Part shown: positions 25,412-34,514 of the stretch, piece by piece
Position numbering within the stretch: position 1 is the stretch's first letter
Layout: each line of letters begins with the position of its first letter
Origin: Mucilaginibacter sp.
GTDB lineage: Bacteria; Bacteroidota; Bacteroidia; Sphingobacteriales; Sphingobacteriaceae
Direction: 5' to 3'
NCBI GenBank assembly: GCA_031292485.1
Contig: JARLHA010000047.1
Coordinates: 53,384-117,383 of the forward strand
Length of the DNA stretch: 64,000 nucleotides
Notes under the pieces: model-generated
Told to the model about the DNA's origin: nothing
What the model saw: the letters and a program-made list of their open reading frames with translations, nothing else
Databases searched by the model: none
Translations under genes and position numbers: made by a program

Positions 25412-26518
25412 TTAAGAAAATGGGGTCAAAGCCTCTTTTGTTGCTTCTAAATAAGCACTCTCCCATTTCTCACAGGGTTCTAAGTGGTTTCCTTCTGCCC
25501 ATTCATTCCAGGCATTGATGAATATTAAATTTTCTTCTTCACTTTTGGGTTTCCATTTATTACAAATTGCTGATAACCATTTTTTGTATAGCGCCGGAGT
25601 AGAATCAACATATATCATGGCGCCTCCATTTTGCCTTCTCGCATAATTATCCCACATTGGGGTAACGCAAGGGAAAAGGATATGATCATCCGGGTATTGC
25701 ATGTTTAGGCAATGATCTACTAAATCTTTAAAATCATAGACTGAGTGCTTTTGATAGTTGGTAAATTTTAAATTCAGCTTATTTAACCCCCTGTAAAAAA
25801 GATTATTTTTCTTTCTTTTTACCATGCGAGGATGGGGTGTAAACATTGCGGCCGCATCCATGTTAAAATCTGCGGGTTTTATGCCATAATCAAAACTCCA
25901 GAAAAATATAAGATATAACCCTTTATAGCCCAGTCTTTCTGCTTCTTTTCTCCATGTTGAAACCGTTTTTTTTATATCAGGAAATGATGACGGCCTGTAA
26001 ACAATGAAAACTGGTTTTCCATCAATTGTAATGTATCTTTTATCCGAAAAAACTTCCTTACATAAATATTGAATATGGAGGAGGTCGTCTTCTTCTGAAT
26101 ATTCTTGTTTCATCAGCACTTGCTTTTCTTTACCGTCCCAATTTCTTGACCAGCTTTCATTGGCCCAACAAAGACAAAAGGGGAAATCCGGCTTTTTTGA
26201 CGATAAAATTTCATTAAAAGGGCGCTCTATCATCCGCTTACCGTGAAACCAATAATGATAATAGCAGAAACCATAAATCCCATTATCCCGCGCTAGTTGT
26301 GCTTGCTGTTCCCTAATTTCGGGTAAACGCAAGTCATAAAAACCCAAATCTTTTGGCAAATGCGGTTGGTATTGTCCATTTACTATTGGTTTCCCCTTAA
26401 CAACATTTCTCCATTCAGTAAAGCCCTTACCCCACCATTTGTCATTTTCGGGTATTGGATGATATTGTGGTAAAAATAAAGCTAAAGCTCTAAGCTTTTT
26501 ACGATCATTATTTGTCAT
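25412..26518 (-). CDS. GH99-like/WbsX-type protein
   Basis: 368 residues from ATG 26518; a GTG three codons earlier is the alternative. It contains ALFLPQYHPIPENDKWWGKG, CYYHYWFHGKRMIERP, CLCWANESWSRNWDG and FINAWNEWAEGNHLEP, the full WbsX/GH99-like pattern. The acidic residues in the last motif are candidates for catalysis. No signal peptide. Its start overlaps the 3' end of the polymerase gene. With two more GH99-like proteins in the locus, each may act on a different linkage or repeat unit. Confidence 0.85.
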   Translation of the reverse strand: MTNNDRKKLRALALFLPQYHPIPENDKWWGKGFTEWRNVVKGKPIVNGQYQPHLPKDLGFYDLRLPEIREQQAQLARDNGIYGFCYYHYWFHGKRMIERPFNEILSSKKPDFPFCLCWANESWSRNWDGKEKQVLMKQEYSEEDDLLHIQYLCKEVFSDKRYITIDGKPVFIVYRPSSFPDIKKTVSTWRKEAERLGYKGLYLIFFWSFDYGIKPADFNMDAAAMFTPHPRMVKRKKNNLFYRGLNKLNLKFTNYQKHSVYDFKDLVDHCLNMQYPDDHILFPCVTPMWDNYARRQNGGAMIYVDSTPALYKKWLSAICNKWKPKSEEENLIFINAWNEWAEGNHLEPCEKWESAYLEATKEALTPFS

Positions 26519-27866
26519 TATTGTCACTTTTCGTAGTTAATAATTCTGCTTCCTGGGCAAAAAGGAAATCCATTTTAATATAAATACACACAAATATCCA
26601 GTATAACATTAAAGTTTGCCGTTCACCTGTAATTATAACAAAGGCTAAATGTGCTATAGTAAGAGCGATAAAGTAAGGTTTTGTATAATTATTTTTGTTG
26701 CCTTTGAAAATATATCTAAAAATAGCAATATATAATATGAGGTATCCTATAAATCCAACCAAACCATTGGTTACAAACACCTCAAATATGATGCTTTCAA
26801 ATCCCAAAGCACCTAAATATATACCGGAATCTAAAAATTTACTTATAGCAGCGGACCCAAAACCCAAATAAAATTGTTTGGCAACAATTACATTAAATAT
26901 ATAATGATATTGATCAGCCCTTAAACTTAATGAACTGCCGCGAATATTACTTTTTGTGAATATTTTAATTAACATTGGTATTAAATAAACCAATAAAGGA
27001 ATTGCTGCTATCAATAAACCAAATTTGAATGCTGAGTAGCGTTTAAAATATCGCCTTCGGTTCAGAAAAAATGCAACCGAAAATGCAATTCCAGCAGAAA
27101 CCCAGCAACTGCGGGATAGCGTTAAAAATTCATTCGCAATTAACATTGCAAAAGCTATTATCAAAAGGATATTTGACCGGATAAACCGCCGATAACGAGA
27201 ATCGGCAATAAGCATCATAAACAAAGGAACAAATAAAGCCAGTCTTCCCCCATATACAATAGCGTGGATATTTGTTGATTTTACCCTGTTTGTGAATCCT
27301 AATCTATCATCAAAATCCTGGTAATCATATATTTTTACATCTTTTGAGCTTTTCGCTATAGCCTCCCAAAAAATATTTTTAAATCCGGATGCGAATTCAA
27401 TTAAGCCATAAGCGCCCATAATCAATATGGCATATACAAGCCACTTAAGCACTATCTTTAAGTCATTATAACTTTTTATCGAGTAAAATACAATAATGCC
27501 GGGTAAAAATGTATCCGCAAAAAAGTAGACAAAATAATTATATATTCCTTTCGGAAAGCCATCTGAGAATTCTGTAAAAAGGTAGGATGGCAACAGAAAT
27601 GCACTAAACAATAAAACCGGTTTCCACAATGGAAAAGTAAAGCTTTTGTTATCTTTCTTAAAATAAATTTCTTTAATAAAAAAAAGTAACGCAATTAGCA
27701 AGACTAACCGGATCATGGTTAAATTTAGAAAATCAAGTTCTGTTATTGATTGAGGAAATACAATGTAGATAAATAAAAATACACCTACGCCCTTTTTATA
27801 ATTATAAGTGAAAGCAACAAACTCAAAAAAAAGAAAAAATAATGCTATTTCATTAATTGTGATCAT
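26508..27866 (-). CDS. wzy: O-antigen polymerase (Wzy)-like membrane protein
   Basis: 452 residues, with about 10-12 hydrophobic segments through the protein and a large loop around residues 150-215 (SGFKNIFWEAIAKSS... RVKSTNIHAIVYGGR), the arrangement of Wzy/WaaL-type proteins. LTLSRSCWVSAGIAF matches the TGSRS.W.g... pattern before a late helix. Wzy joins repeat units at the outer face of the inner membrane. Sequence identity within the family is always low, so the call rests on topology, this motif and the position next to wzx and glycosyltransferases. Confidence 0.78.
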   Translation of the reverse strand: MITINEIALFFLFFEFVAFTYNYKKGVGVFLFIYIVFPQSITELDFLNLTMIRLVLLIALLFFIKEIYFKKDNKSFTFPLWKPVLLFSAFLLPSYLFTEFSDGFPKGIYNYFVYFFADTFLPGIIVFYSIKSYNDLKIVLKWLVYAILIMGAYGLIEFASGFKNIFWEAIAKSSKDVKIYDYQDFDDRLGFTNRVKSTNIHAIVYGGRLALFVPLFMMLIADSRYRRFIRSNILLIIAFAMLIANEFLTLSRSCWVSAGIAFSVAFFLNRRRYFKRYSAFKFGLLIAAIPLLVYLIPMLIKIFTKSNIRGSSLSLRADQYHYIFNVIVAKQFYLGFGSAAISKFLDSGIYLGALGFESIIFEVFVTNGLVGFIGYLILYIAIFRYIFKGNKNNYTKPYFIALTIAHLAFVIITGERQTLMLYWIFVCIYIKMDFLFAQEAELLTTKSDNNDK

Positions 27867-27880
27867 AATTTTAAGTAATA

Positions 27881-28786
27881 CTATTTTGTTACCTTATTCC
27901 TGATTATTTTAAATACAAGTTTACTTAGTGTCTTACTTTTCAATTTTATGGTTAAATATTTTTTCCAAAACATTTCAATGTGTTTTTGTCTAAAAACATT
28001 AATCTCATTTAGTATAAGATTATATTGAATTATTTTATCCGGATCAGAAGGCTTCATCAAAACCAATAATTCATTTAACAAAATTATAAATTGGCTTAAA
28101 CCACTTATTTTTGTTTTAAGTCCGTCTGTATTTGATATATTTATATTTGATTCCCGATAATAGAACAGAATTTGGGGAGTATAAATAATTCCATGATCTA
28201 CTGCAAGTTTAGTCCATGTTAGATCATCACTTCCCCAACCAGTAGAAATTTGAGTAAAGCCTTTGATTTTTCTCATTGCACTCATCTTTACAACAAAATC
28301 CGATAAATAATGAGCTCTTAAAAATTTCAGCCTTTCATGAATAAAGTCTAAAGCATCTTCATATTCATTGCACATTGGTGTTAATCTTATATGTTGACCC
28401 TGGTCGTTTACGATAAGAGCCCTGGAGTGAAACACATTGGCATTTGGATATTTTGCTGTTAATTTAAATATTTCCATCAAAAACCTTTTATCCCATTTAT
28501 CATCGTCACATAATAATGAAAAATATTCGCCCTTTACCAAAGTTAATAGTTTATTCCAATTTTCAATGATCGGTAACTGGGTTTCGTTCTTGTAATAATA
28601 TATCTTTTCCGACTTGAAAGACGTAACAATATTTTCAATTTGTTCTCTTATTAGATTACCTTTAGCATTATTTAATATTACAATTTCAATATTTGAATAT
28701 GTTTGTTCTAAAGCACAATAAATGGCCTCATTCAAAAAATTAGCTTTTACAACAGGTATGCCAATTGATATTAGAGGTAAATCCAT
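27881..28786 (-). CDS. GT2-family glycosyltransferase
   Basis: 301 residues, GT-A fold. ISIGIPVVKANFLNEAIYCALEQTYSNIEIVIL (about 7-40) and the metal-binding LLCDDDKWDKRF (about 93-104), followed by GWGSDDLTW, where the family acidic base is expected. It transfers a nucleotide-activated sugar in repeat-unit assembly. The wzy gene follows after 14 bp. Donor and acceptor are not deducible. Confidence 0.87.
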   Translation of the reverse strand: MDLPLISIGIPVVKANFLNEAIYCALEQTYSNIEIVILNNAKGNLIREQIENIVTSFKSEKIYYYKNETQLPIIENWNKLLTLVKGEYFSLLCDDDKWDKRFLMEIFKLTAKYPNANVFHSRALIVNDQGQHIRLTPMCNEYEDALDFIHERLKFLRAHYLSDFVVKMSAMRKIKGFTQISTGWGSDDLTWTKLAVDHGIIYTPQILFYYRESNINISNTDGLKTKISGLSQFIILLNELLVLMKPSDPDKIIQYNLILNEINVFRQKHIEMFWKKYLTIKLKSKTLSKLVFKIIRNKVTK

Positions 28787-28829
28787 ATTTAATTATTTTA
28801 TTCTATTAATTAATGTCAATATTAGTTAG

Positions 28830-30191
28830 TTACTTTTGTATATTATCTTTAATCAATTTGCCACGTAAAACACAATCATCAGTCCAATAATATTTCCATT
28901 GTCCAAATCTGCCTGCCAGAATAATATCTCCAAACTTTTGATTATGTGACATTTTCTCTTGCCAATTGGTCATTGGAAGTAAATCATCTTCTTCTCTGAC
29001 TAAACCATGTGTTTCTAAATAGTTTAATATTGTATTTTGAGCTTCAATTCTTTTATGATCAAAAATAACATTTGCCCAAGTGATCCACTTTGAATGATAA
29101 CTTTCAATATTATCTTTAGATTGAATTAGTCCCATTTCTATTAATTCGTCAATCACTTTTAGGGAAATTTCCGTATCAGTTTCCGTTTTCTTTTTATATG
29201 ATGAAAAATAAACCTCTACTTGTACACCTGTTTTTCCTATTGGCGCATTATTGGGGGATAATAATTCTGTGCAATTAATCCTGGTACTGTACTTATTTTC
29301 GTCATAAATATAAATCCAATTTTCTGTTCTCACTGTTTCATGATTTGCGGTAACATTAACCAATAACACAGATGTACAATTTAATAATTCGGCAGCTTTT
29401 TTAACTTCTATTGGGGCATTACTTCTTTCTATTAAAAGTGGCAGAGGTAAAGTGCTTATTAATTTATCGTAGTATATATGTTTATCATTTAAAAATTCTA
29501 TTTTTCTTGTGCCAAAGTTTATTGAAGATAAATTATACCCTAAATTTATGTTTGCATATGCTAAAAGCTTTTTTGCATATGCCATATACCCACCATTAAG
29601 AGGGTACCTAACTTTTTTTATATAATGTGTTTCCTCATTGAGAGGACCATAATAACCTTCTTTTACTTGTTCAACTTTTGGTGAAAACATCCTGTTACCA
29701 ACCCAATCAGTTGTTAATAATTCAGGTGTTACTGTCCAATATTTTCTTGTATAAGCTGCGGGAAAAGTATCTGCAAATCTATTTCCAAAAGAATAATCTA
29801 ACCATTCCCTATAATTTTCAGGGGAAAAATCCTCAGTGTAAAATGAGCGTGCACCCAGAAAATCATTTAAACAATTATCGCGTAATGGCTGAGGTACCGC
29901 AAATAAATTACTTTGGGCAGGATGAGGAATCCAATTTCCTTTGTAATAATTTATTGTTTTAACTGAGTATTCCAAAAATTCACCCTTAACACTTTCATCA
30001 AAAAGATTTTTAACATATTCATGCTCTGTAAATGATACATGGGGTCCTTCATCCCAGGTAAATCCATTGATAAAATCTGAATGTATGTGGCCGCCTACAT
30101 AATTATTCTTATCATATAAAACACAATTATTGTGTCCAATATGATAAGATGCACTTAATCCAGCTAACCCGCTACCTAGTATAGTATACAT
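28830..30191 (-). CDS. FAD-dependent amine-oxidase/UDP-galactopyranose-mutase-like protein
   Basis: 453 residues. The N-terminal dinucleotide motif GSGLAGLSASYHIG (about 6-19) with VLYDKNNYVGGHIHS and TWDEGPH defines an NAD(P)_binding_8/amino-oxidase fold. It is longer than classical UDP-galactopyranose mutase (about 370-400) and the mutase signatures are not clearly present. Proteins of this sort are frequent in polysaccharide loci; a ring-contracting mutase or a sugar oxidase are both possible. It lies between wzx and the GT2 gene. Confidence 0.72.
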   Translation of the reverse strand: MYTILGSGLAGLSASYHIGHNNCVLYDKNNYVGGHIHSDFINGFTWDEGPHVSFTEHEYVKNLFDESVKGEFLEYSVKTINYYKGNWIPHPAQSNLFAVPQPLRDNCLNDFLGARSFYTEDFSPENYREWLDYSFGNRFADTFPAAYTRKYWTVTPELLTTDWVGNRMFSPKVEQVKEGYYGPLNEETHYIKKVRYPLNGGYMAYAKKLLAYANINLGYNLSSINFGTRKIEFLNDKHIYYDKLISTLPLPLLIERSNAPIEVKKAAELLNCTSVLLVNVTANHETVRTENWIYIYDENKYSTRINCTELLSPNNAPIGKTGVQVEVYFSSYKKKTETDTEISLKVIDELIEMGLIQSKDNIESYHSKWITWANVIFDHKRIEAQNTILNYLETHGLVREEDDLLPMTNWQEKMSHNQKFGDIILAGRFGQWKYYWTDDCVLRGKLIKDNIQK

Positions 30192-30242
30192 TTCAATAAT
30201 TTTATAAATATTTTAATATTCCCAAATTCATTTTCAGTTTCT

Positions 30243-31643
30243 CTAAATATTTATATCAACTTTTTTATCAATTCTTAATAATTTATAATATTTCTTAATT
30301 ATTATAGCCAATGTAATAACAACAAGTACTACCCGTTCCCAAAATGGTGTAGTTATTGGTATAAATGAGGAGACTAAAAACATAATAATTATACAGATAA
30401 GTTCTTTCAACATCTTTAACTTTAAATTCAATGTTTTTACAAAAAAATAATAATAAAAGGGAAACAAGATTAGATAAACTATTAAATAGGAATACACTAA
30501 ACCAATAGCATTATACTTGCTTCCGAACCACAATAATGGCGTGGCAATTAATGAGTTTATTACCCCAAACTTGGCGATAAGTCTTTGTTGGTCTGTAGCC
30601 CCCCAAATTGTCCCGATAAAACAATACAGAGCGTATAAAAAAATAAACCATATTTGAAATTGCATTATAGGTACTGACGGTAAAAACTTAACACCAAATA
30701 AAATTAAGATGATATTTTTACTGACCAATGCAAACGAAAAACAAATCCAACCAAATATTATTACGAAAACAGGAAATGATACGGTAACTTTATTTATAAG
30801 CTCCTGTTTTTTGTTTATCCATAAAGCGCTAATATTGGGGAACACAGCGGATAAGCTTAGGTTAATAACGAGCCTGACAGGACTCATAAGCCTGTTACTT
30901 GTATTAAAATAACCCAATTCTGATTTAGTTGAATTCCTTTCCAAAAAGTTATTTGATAATGAGCTGGTGGGTAAGTTTACTACGTTCAGTAAGTAATATG
31001 GAGAGCTTTCCTTTAAAATCATAAATCCACTTACAACAAAATTTGTTATTTTTCCAATCAGAACTCCCCTGACCAGAAACATACATATAAATAAGGTACC
31101 TACCTGGAGTATCTGACTATAACAGTAGTATTTAAATAAATATTCAACAGTAAATGAAGAAGTTGGAGTAAGTAATACAAAAATGATCCACACCAGGGAA
31201 TAAAAAACATTAATAAATGCGGGTGTGCCCATCCGTTGATGTCCCTGCCAAACGGATTCACATGTAGCCCATAGGTTTGTTAAATAGACTGCCAATATCA
31301 CGTAAATAATCATTGTTGGCTTAATGGAATGTGTAAAATGCTCATAAATCAGCATCAAAGAACTACAAATTATTAAGCCAAATAGCTGTAATGTTATGGA
31401 AACAAAAAAAGTAGATTTTGCCATCTCTTTATTTCGCGCAATAGTTCTTATTATAATATTTCTTAATCCAAGATCACTTATCGTGCTATAGATAAGCATT
31501 TGAATAAATAAATAGGTATAAATACCATAACTAGCGGGGCCAAGAGTTCGAGCTATCTTTATTCCGGAAAAGACTAAAATAAATTGATTAATAAAATTAC
31601 TTATTGTTAGTAAAGAAAAATTTTTTAATACTAAGTTCGACAT
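30243..31643 (-). CDS. wzx: Wzx-type oligosaccharide flippase
   Basis: 466 residues with about 12 membrane helices; LLTISNFINQFILVFSGIKIARTLGPASYGIYTYLF at the N-terminus is typical of the polysaccharide_synt (MOP/PST) family. It flips undecaprenyl-linked repeat units across the inner membrane. The presence of wzx, wzy, wza and wzc together indicates Wzy-dependent export. Flanking genes are close (51 bp downstream to the FAD protein, 125 bp upstream to ascF). Confidence 0.9.
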   Translation of the reverse strand: MSNLVLKNFSLLTISNFINQFILVFSGIKIARTLGPASYGIYTYLFIQMLIYSTISDLGLRNIIIRTIARNKEMAKSTFFVSITLQLFGLIICSSLMLIYEHFTHSIKPTMIIYVILAVYLTNLWATCESVWQGHQRMGTPAFINVFYSLVWIIFVLLTPTSSFTVEYLFKYYCYSQILQVGTLFICMFLVRGVLIGKITNFVVSGFMILKESSPYYLLNVVNLPTSSLSNNFLERNSTKSELGYFNTSNRLMSPVRLVINLSLSAVFPNISALWINKKQELINKVTVSFPVFVIIFGWICFSFALVSKNIILILFGVKFLPSVPIMQFQIWFIFLYALYCFIGTIWGATDQQRLIAKFGVINSLIATPLLWFGSKYNAIGLVYSYLIVYLILFPFYYYFFVKTLNLKLKMLKELICIIIMFLVSSFIPITTPFWERVVLVVITLAIIIKKYYKLLRIDKKVDINI

Positions 31644-31768
31644 AAATTCAAAAAATACATTATAATTTATTAACTCAACTAATCGTTTATTTTCTATTCA
31701 AACACTCTTCTAAATGCACTCACATTTATTACCTAACCTATTGAATTATTGAGTTCCCCTTAAATTAG

Positions 31769-32665
31769 TTAAATACTTTTATTTTCTATATACAATTGAA
31801 TACCTTGTTTCAAGCTGATTTTGGGCCGCCAATTAAATAAATGGAACTGATAAGAAATATCCGCCACTGCGTACATTACATCTGTTAATCTATAAGATTT
31901 ACCGCCCCAATTAATGTTTGCCTTTTTTCGAGTAATTTCCTCAAACAGTTGTGCTACTTGCTGCAGATTGTGCCCTATACCAGAGCCTAAATAAATAACA
32001 CTCTGATTTGATAATCGCGGATGATTTTTTATTAAGCACGAATAAAAATCAACCACATCGTTGATATGAATAAAATCCAGCACCTGCTCCCCCGGTGACA
32101 GATCTAACGCATTTTTACTATCTAAAGAATCGAATATGTAGTCAATAATCTTTTTTTGCTTATCAATACCCCCGTATATTGTATAAGGAATTACATTAAT
32201 ATATTTAAAATCAAAGGAATTTGCATAATAATCAATTATATATCTTGAAGCAGTTTTTGTAGCAGCATATAAGTACGCTGGTTCGAGATTGCCATCACCC
32301 TTAAAGTATTCTGCAAACGTACCAGTGTTTATAAATAAACTTAAAGTTGAATTTTTTAAAGTACTAAGAACCTCATTTAAATATGTAATATTTGAGTTAA
32401 TGAGCTTAAGTGAACTTTCATAATCATCAGCCGAGGTGAGAAAAGAAGCTAAATGAATTAATATATCAGGTTGAAATTTTCGAATGCTTTCAATCATTTG
32501 ATCATGCCCAGATGAAACATCAAATTTTTCGGTAGTATCACTAAATAATTCACAGGATAATTGGGGATTTCGAGTCAGCTCAAGTATCCTGTGATTTTCA
32601 TGAATTAATAATGGAATTAAATGTCTTCCAACAAACCCAGTTGAACCTGTTACAATGATGTTCAT
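31769..32665 (-). CDS. ascF: CDP-3,6-dideoxy-4-hexulose 4-reductase (AscF-like), extended SDR
   Basis: 298 residues. NAD(P) motif GSTGFVGRHLIPLL (7-20), YAATKTASRYI (YxxxK) and a typical epimerase/reductase body. Placed directly after an RmlC-like epimerase gene (ATGA overlap) and the complete ddhDABC set, it fits AscF, which reduces the 4-keto group to give CDP-L-ascarylose. Abequose, paratose or tyvelose synthases are related alternatives, but the adjacent 5-epimerase favours the L-configured ascarylose. Confidence 0.75.
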   Translation of the reverse strand: MNIIVTGSTGFVGRHLIPLLIHENHRILELTRNPQLSCELFSDTTEKFDVSSGHDQMIESIRKFQPDILIHLASFLTSADDYESSLKLINSNITYLNEVLSTLKNSTLSLFINTGTFAEYFKGDGNLEPAYLYAATKTASRYIIDYYANSFDFKYINVIPYTIYGGIDKQKKIIDYIFDSLDSKNALDLSPGEQVLDFIHINDVVDFYSCLIKNHPRLSNQSVIYLGSGIGHNLQQVAQLFEEITRKKANINWGGKSYRLTDVMYAVADISYQFHLFNWRPKISLKQGIQLYIENKSI

Positions 32666-33204
32666 AAAGTAAACGGGGTTTTATAATTGGAGAAATTAAT
32701 AAATAAGAAATCTCTTTGAGAAATAATAGGAGTATCAATTTTCCAGTTCATTCCAAACGAATCCCATCGAATACCAAAGTCACACTCTTTATTATAAACG
32801 GATGTTTGAATGTAAGAAACTATAGTATTATCCTGTAATGACAAAAAACCGTGAGCACAACCAACTGGAATATATATTAGCTTGGGCTGACTATCAGTAA
32901 CTAAAGTATAAAAATATTTACCATAAGTAGCCGATTCCTTTCTAATATCAAGCACCACATCTATTATGCTTCCATGGTTAACAAAAACAAGTTTGATATG
33001 CTCGGCAGGAGGCACCTGAAAATGCATTCCACGAATAACATCTTTATGTGAAACGGAGAAATAGCTTTCTTTAAAATCAGTTGTTAAATTATTCTCAATA
33101 AAAAAGTCGTTATTGAAAATTTTAGTGAATGCCCCCCTATTATCTGGCATCTTTTTCAGATGTATAATTTGTAAGCCTTCAATAAATGTTTTTTCTAATT
33201 CCAT
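32662..33204 (-). CDS. ascE: CDP-3,6-dideoxy-4-hexulose 5-epimerase (AscE-like), RmlC family
   Basis: 180 residues, dTDP-sugar isomerase cupin. FSVSHKDVIRGMHFQVPPAEHIKLV contains the catalytic His, and VGCAHGFLSLQ and IRWDSFGMNW match RmlC. RmlC itself would sit beside rmlA/B/D for dTDP-rhamnose; here the neighbours are ddhC (1-nt overlap) and an SDR reductase, so a 5-epimerase on the CDP-linked 3,6-dideoxy-4-keto sugar is the better reading. Confidence 0.8.
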   Translation of the reverse strand: MELEKTFIEGLQIIHLKKMPDNRGAFTKIFNNDFFIENNLTTDFKESYFSVSHKDVIRGMHFQVPPAEHIKLVFVNHGSIIDVVLDIRKESATYGKYFYTLVTDSQPKLIYIPVGCAHGFLSLQDNTIVSYIQTSVYNKECDFGIRWDSFGMNWKIDTPIISQRDFLFINFSNYKTPFTL

Positions 33205-34514
33205 TACTCCAAGTATTTAGCTATCACATCAACCATATAATCATAATGGCTTTCATTTAAACCGGGCCAAACACCCAGCCAGAATGATTGATTCATGATA
33301 ATATCCGTATTTGTAAGAGCGCCCACTACACGATGATTAATATTAGCATAAGCAGGCTGCCTCAATAAATTACCCGCAAACAGCAAACGTGTGCCAATTT
33401 TATTTTCTTCGAGGTGCTGCACCAGCATGTGCCTGTCATTTGCATCACCATCCCTTAAAGTCATCAAGAAACCAAACCATGATGGATCGCTATTTGGCGT
33501 GGGTTCAGGAAGAATAAATATTTCTTCAAATTGTTTCATCCGTGCATATAATGCCTTGTAGTTTTCGCGCCTTCGTTGCACAAAATGATCGGCCTTTTGC
33601 AGTTGTGATACGCCAAAGGCTGCCTGCATATCGGTCACCTTTAAGTTAAACCCGATATGTGAATAGGTATATTTATGATCGTACCCAAAAGGTAATGTGC
33701 CTAATTGCTGCGAGAACCTGCAACCGCAGGTGTTGTCCTTACCTGGTTCGCAATAGCAATCGCGGCCCCAATCTCTAAAACTTTCAGCAATTTTTGCCAA
33801 TTGCGGGTTATTGATCAATACCGCACCTCCCTCGCCCATGGTAATATGATGTGCAGGGTAAAATGAAAAGGTGGAGATATCTCCAAAAGTGCCAGTTTTT
33901 TTACCATTATAAGTGGCGCCTAATGAGTCGCAATCATCTTCAACCACCCATAAGTTATATTTTTTTGCTACCCGCATAACTTCGTCCAGGTTAAATGGAT
34001 TACCTAAAGAATGCGCCAGCATTATGGCCTTGGTTTTATGGGTGACTGCGGCTTCAATTAAATCAGCATTAACATTGTGCGTAGGTATATCCACGTCAAC
34101 AAAAACAGGGATTGCCCCAAATTGTACTATTGGATTTACGGTAGTAGGAAACCCGGCAGCTACGGTAATCACTTCATCTCCGGGGGTAATGGCCCTATCG
34201 CCTAATTTTGGTGAAGTGAGCGCATAGAAAGCCACCAGGTTAGCCGAAGATCCTGAATTAACCAGCAATGCTTTGGGGGCATTAAAATACGCGGCAAAGT
34301 CGGCTTCAAATTTATTTGCAAACCGCCCTGAAGTTAACCATCCATCCAAAGCAGCTTCAACCCCCATCAGTATATCGTCTTCATCTAGTACTTTACCGGT
34401 TACGGGTATATAATTTTCTCCGGGAACAATGGTTTTACTTGTTTGAACTTTTGCAATTGCCCTGAGGCTTTTTTCCAAACCAGAATCGTTAATATTTTTT
34501 AACATACTATTCAT
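33204..34514 (-). CDS. ddhC: CDP-4-dehydro-6-deoxyglucose 3-dehydrase (E1)
   Basis: 436 residues, PLP fold-type I. The aminotransferase lysine is replaced by His (FYPAHHITMGEGG, H222), the hallmark of this dehydrase. Four cysteines spaced as in the Yersinia enzyme (C195, C253, C255, C263; C-x57-C-x-C-x7-C) hold its [2Fe-2S] cluster. With the DdhD reductase it removes the 3-hydroxyl of CDP-4-keto-6-deoxyglucose. Overlaps ddhB by 8 nt and ascE by 1 nt; an alternative ATG lies three codons in. Confidence 0.95.
   Translation of the reverse strand: MNSMLKNINDSGLEKSLRAIAKVQTSKTIVPGENYIPVTGKVLDEDDILMGVEAALDGWLTSGRFANKFEADFAAYFNAPKALLVNSGSSANLVAFYALTSPKLGDRAITPGDEVITVAAGFPTTVNPIVQFGAIPVFVDVDIPTHNVNADLIEAAVTHKTKAIMLAHSLGNPFNLDEVMRVAKKYNLWVVEDDCDSLGATYNGKKTGTFGDISTFSFYPAHHITMGEGGAVLINNPQLAKIAESFRDWGRDCYCEPGKDNTCGCRFSQQLGTLPFGYDHKYTYSHIGFNLKVTDMQAAFGVSQLQKADHFVQRRRENYKALYARMKQFEEIFILPEPTPNSDPSWFGFLMTLRDGDANDRHMLVQHLEENKIGTRLLFAGNLLRQPAYANINHRVVGALTNTDIIMNQSFWLGVWPGLNESHYDYMVDVIAKYLE

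Noticed and set aside
28830..30191. Firm call as UDP-galactopyranose mutase (glf)
   Set aside because: The FAD-binding opening fits, but the protein is longer and I cannot place mutase-specific motifs, so only a family-level call is given.
32662..33204. rmlC of a dTDP-L-rhamnose operon
   Set aside because: No rmlA, rmlB or rmlD in the locus; it overlaps ddhC and a reductase gene, which fits ascE.
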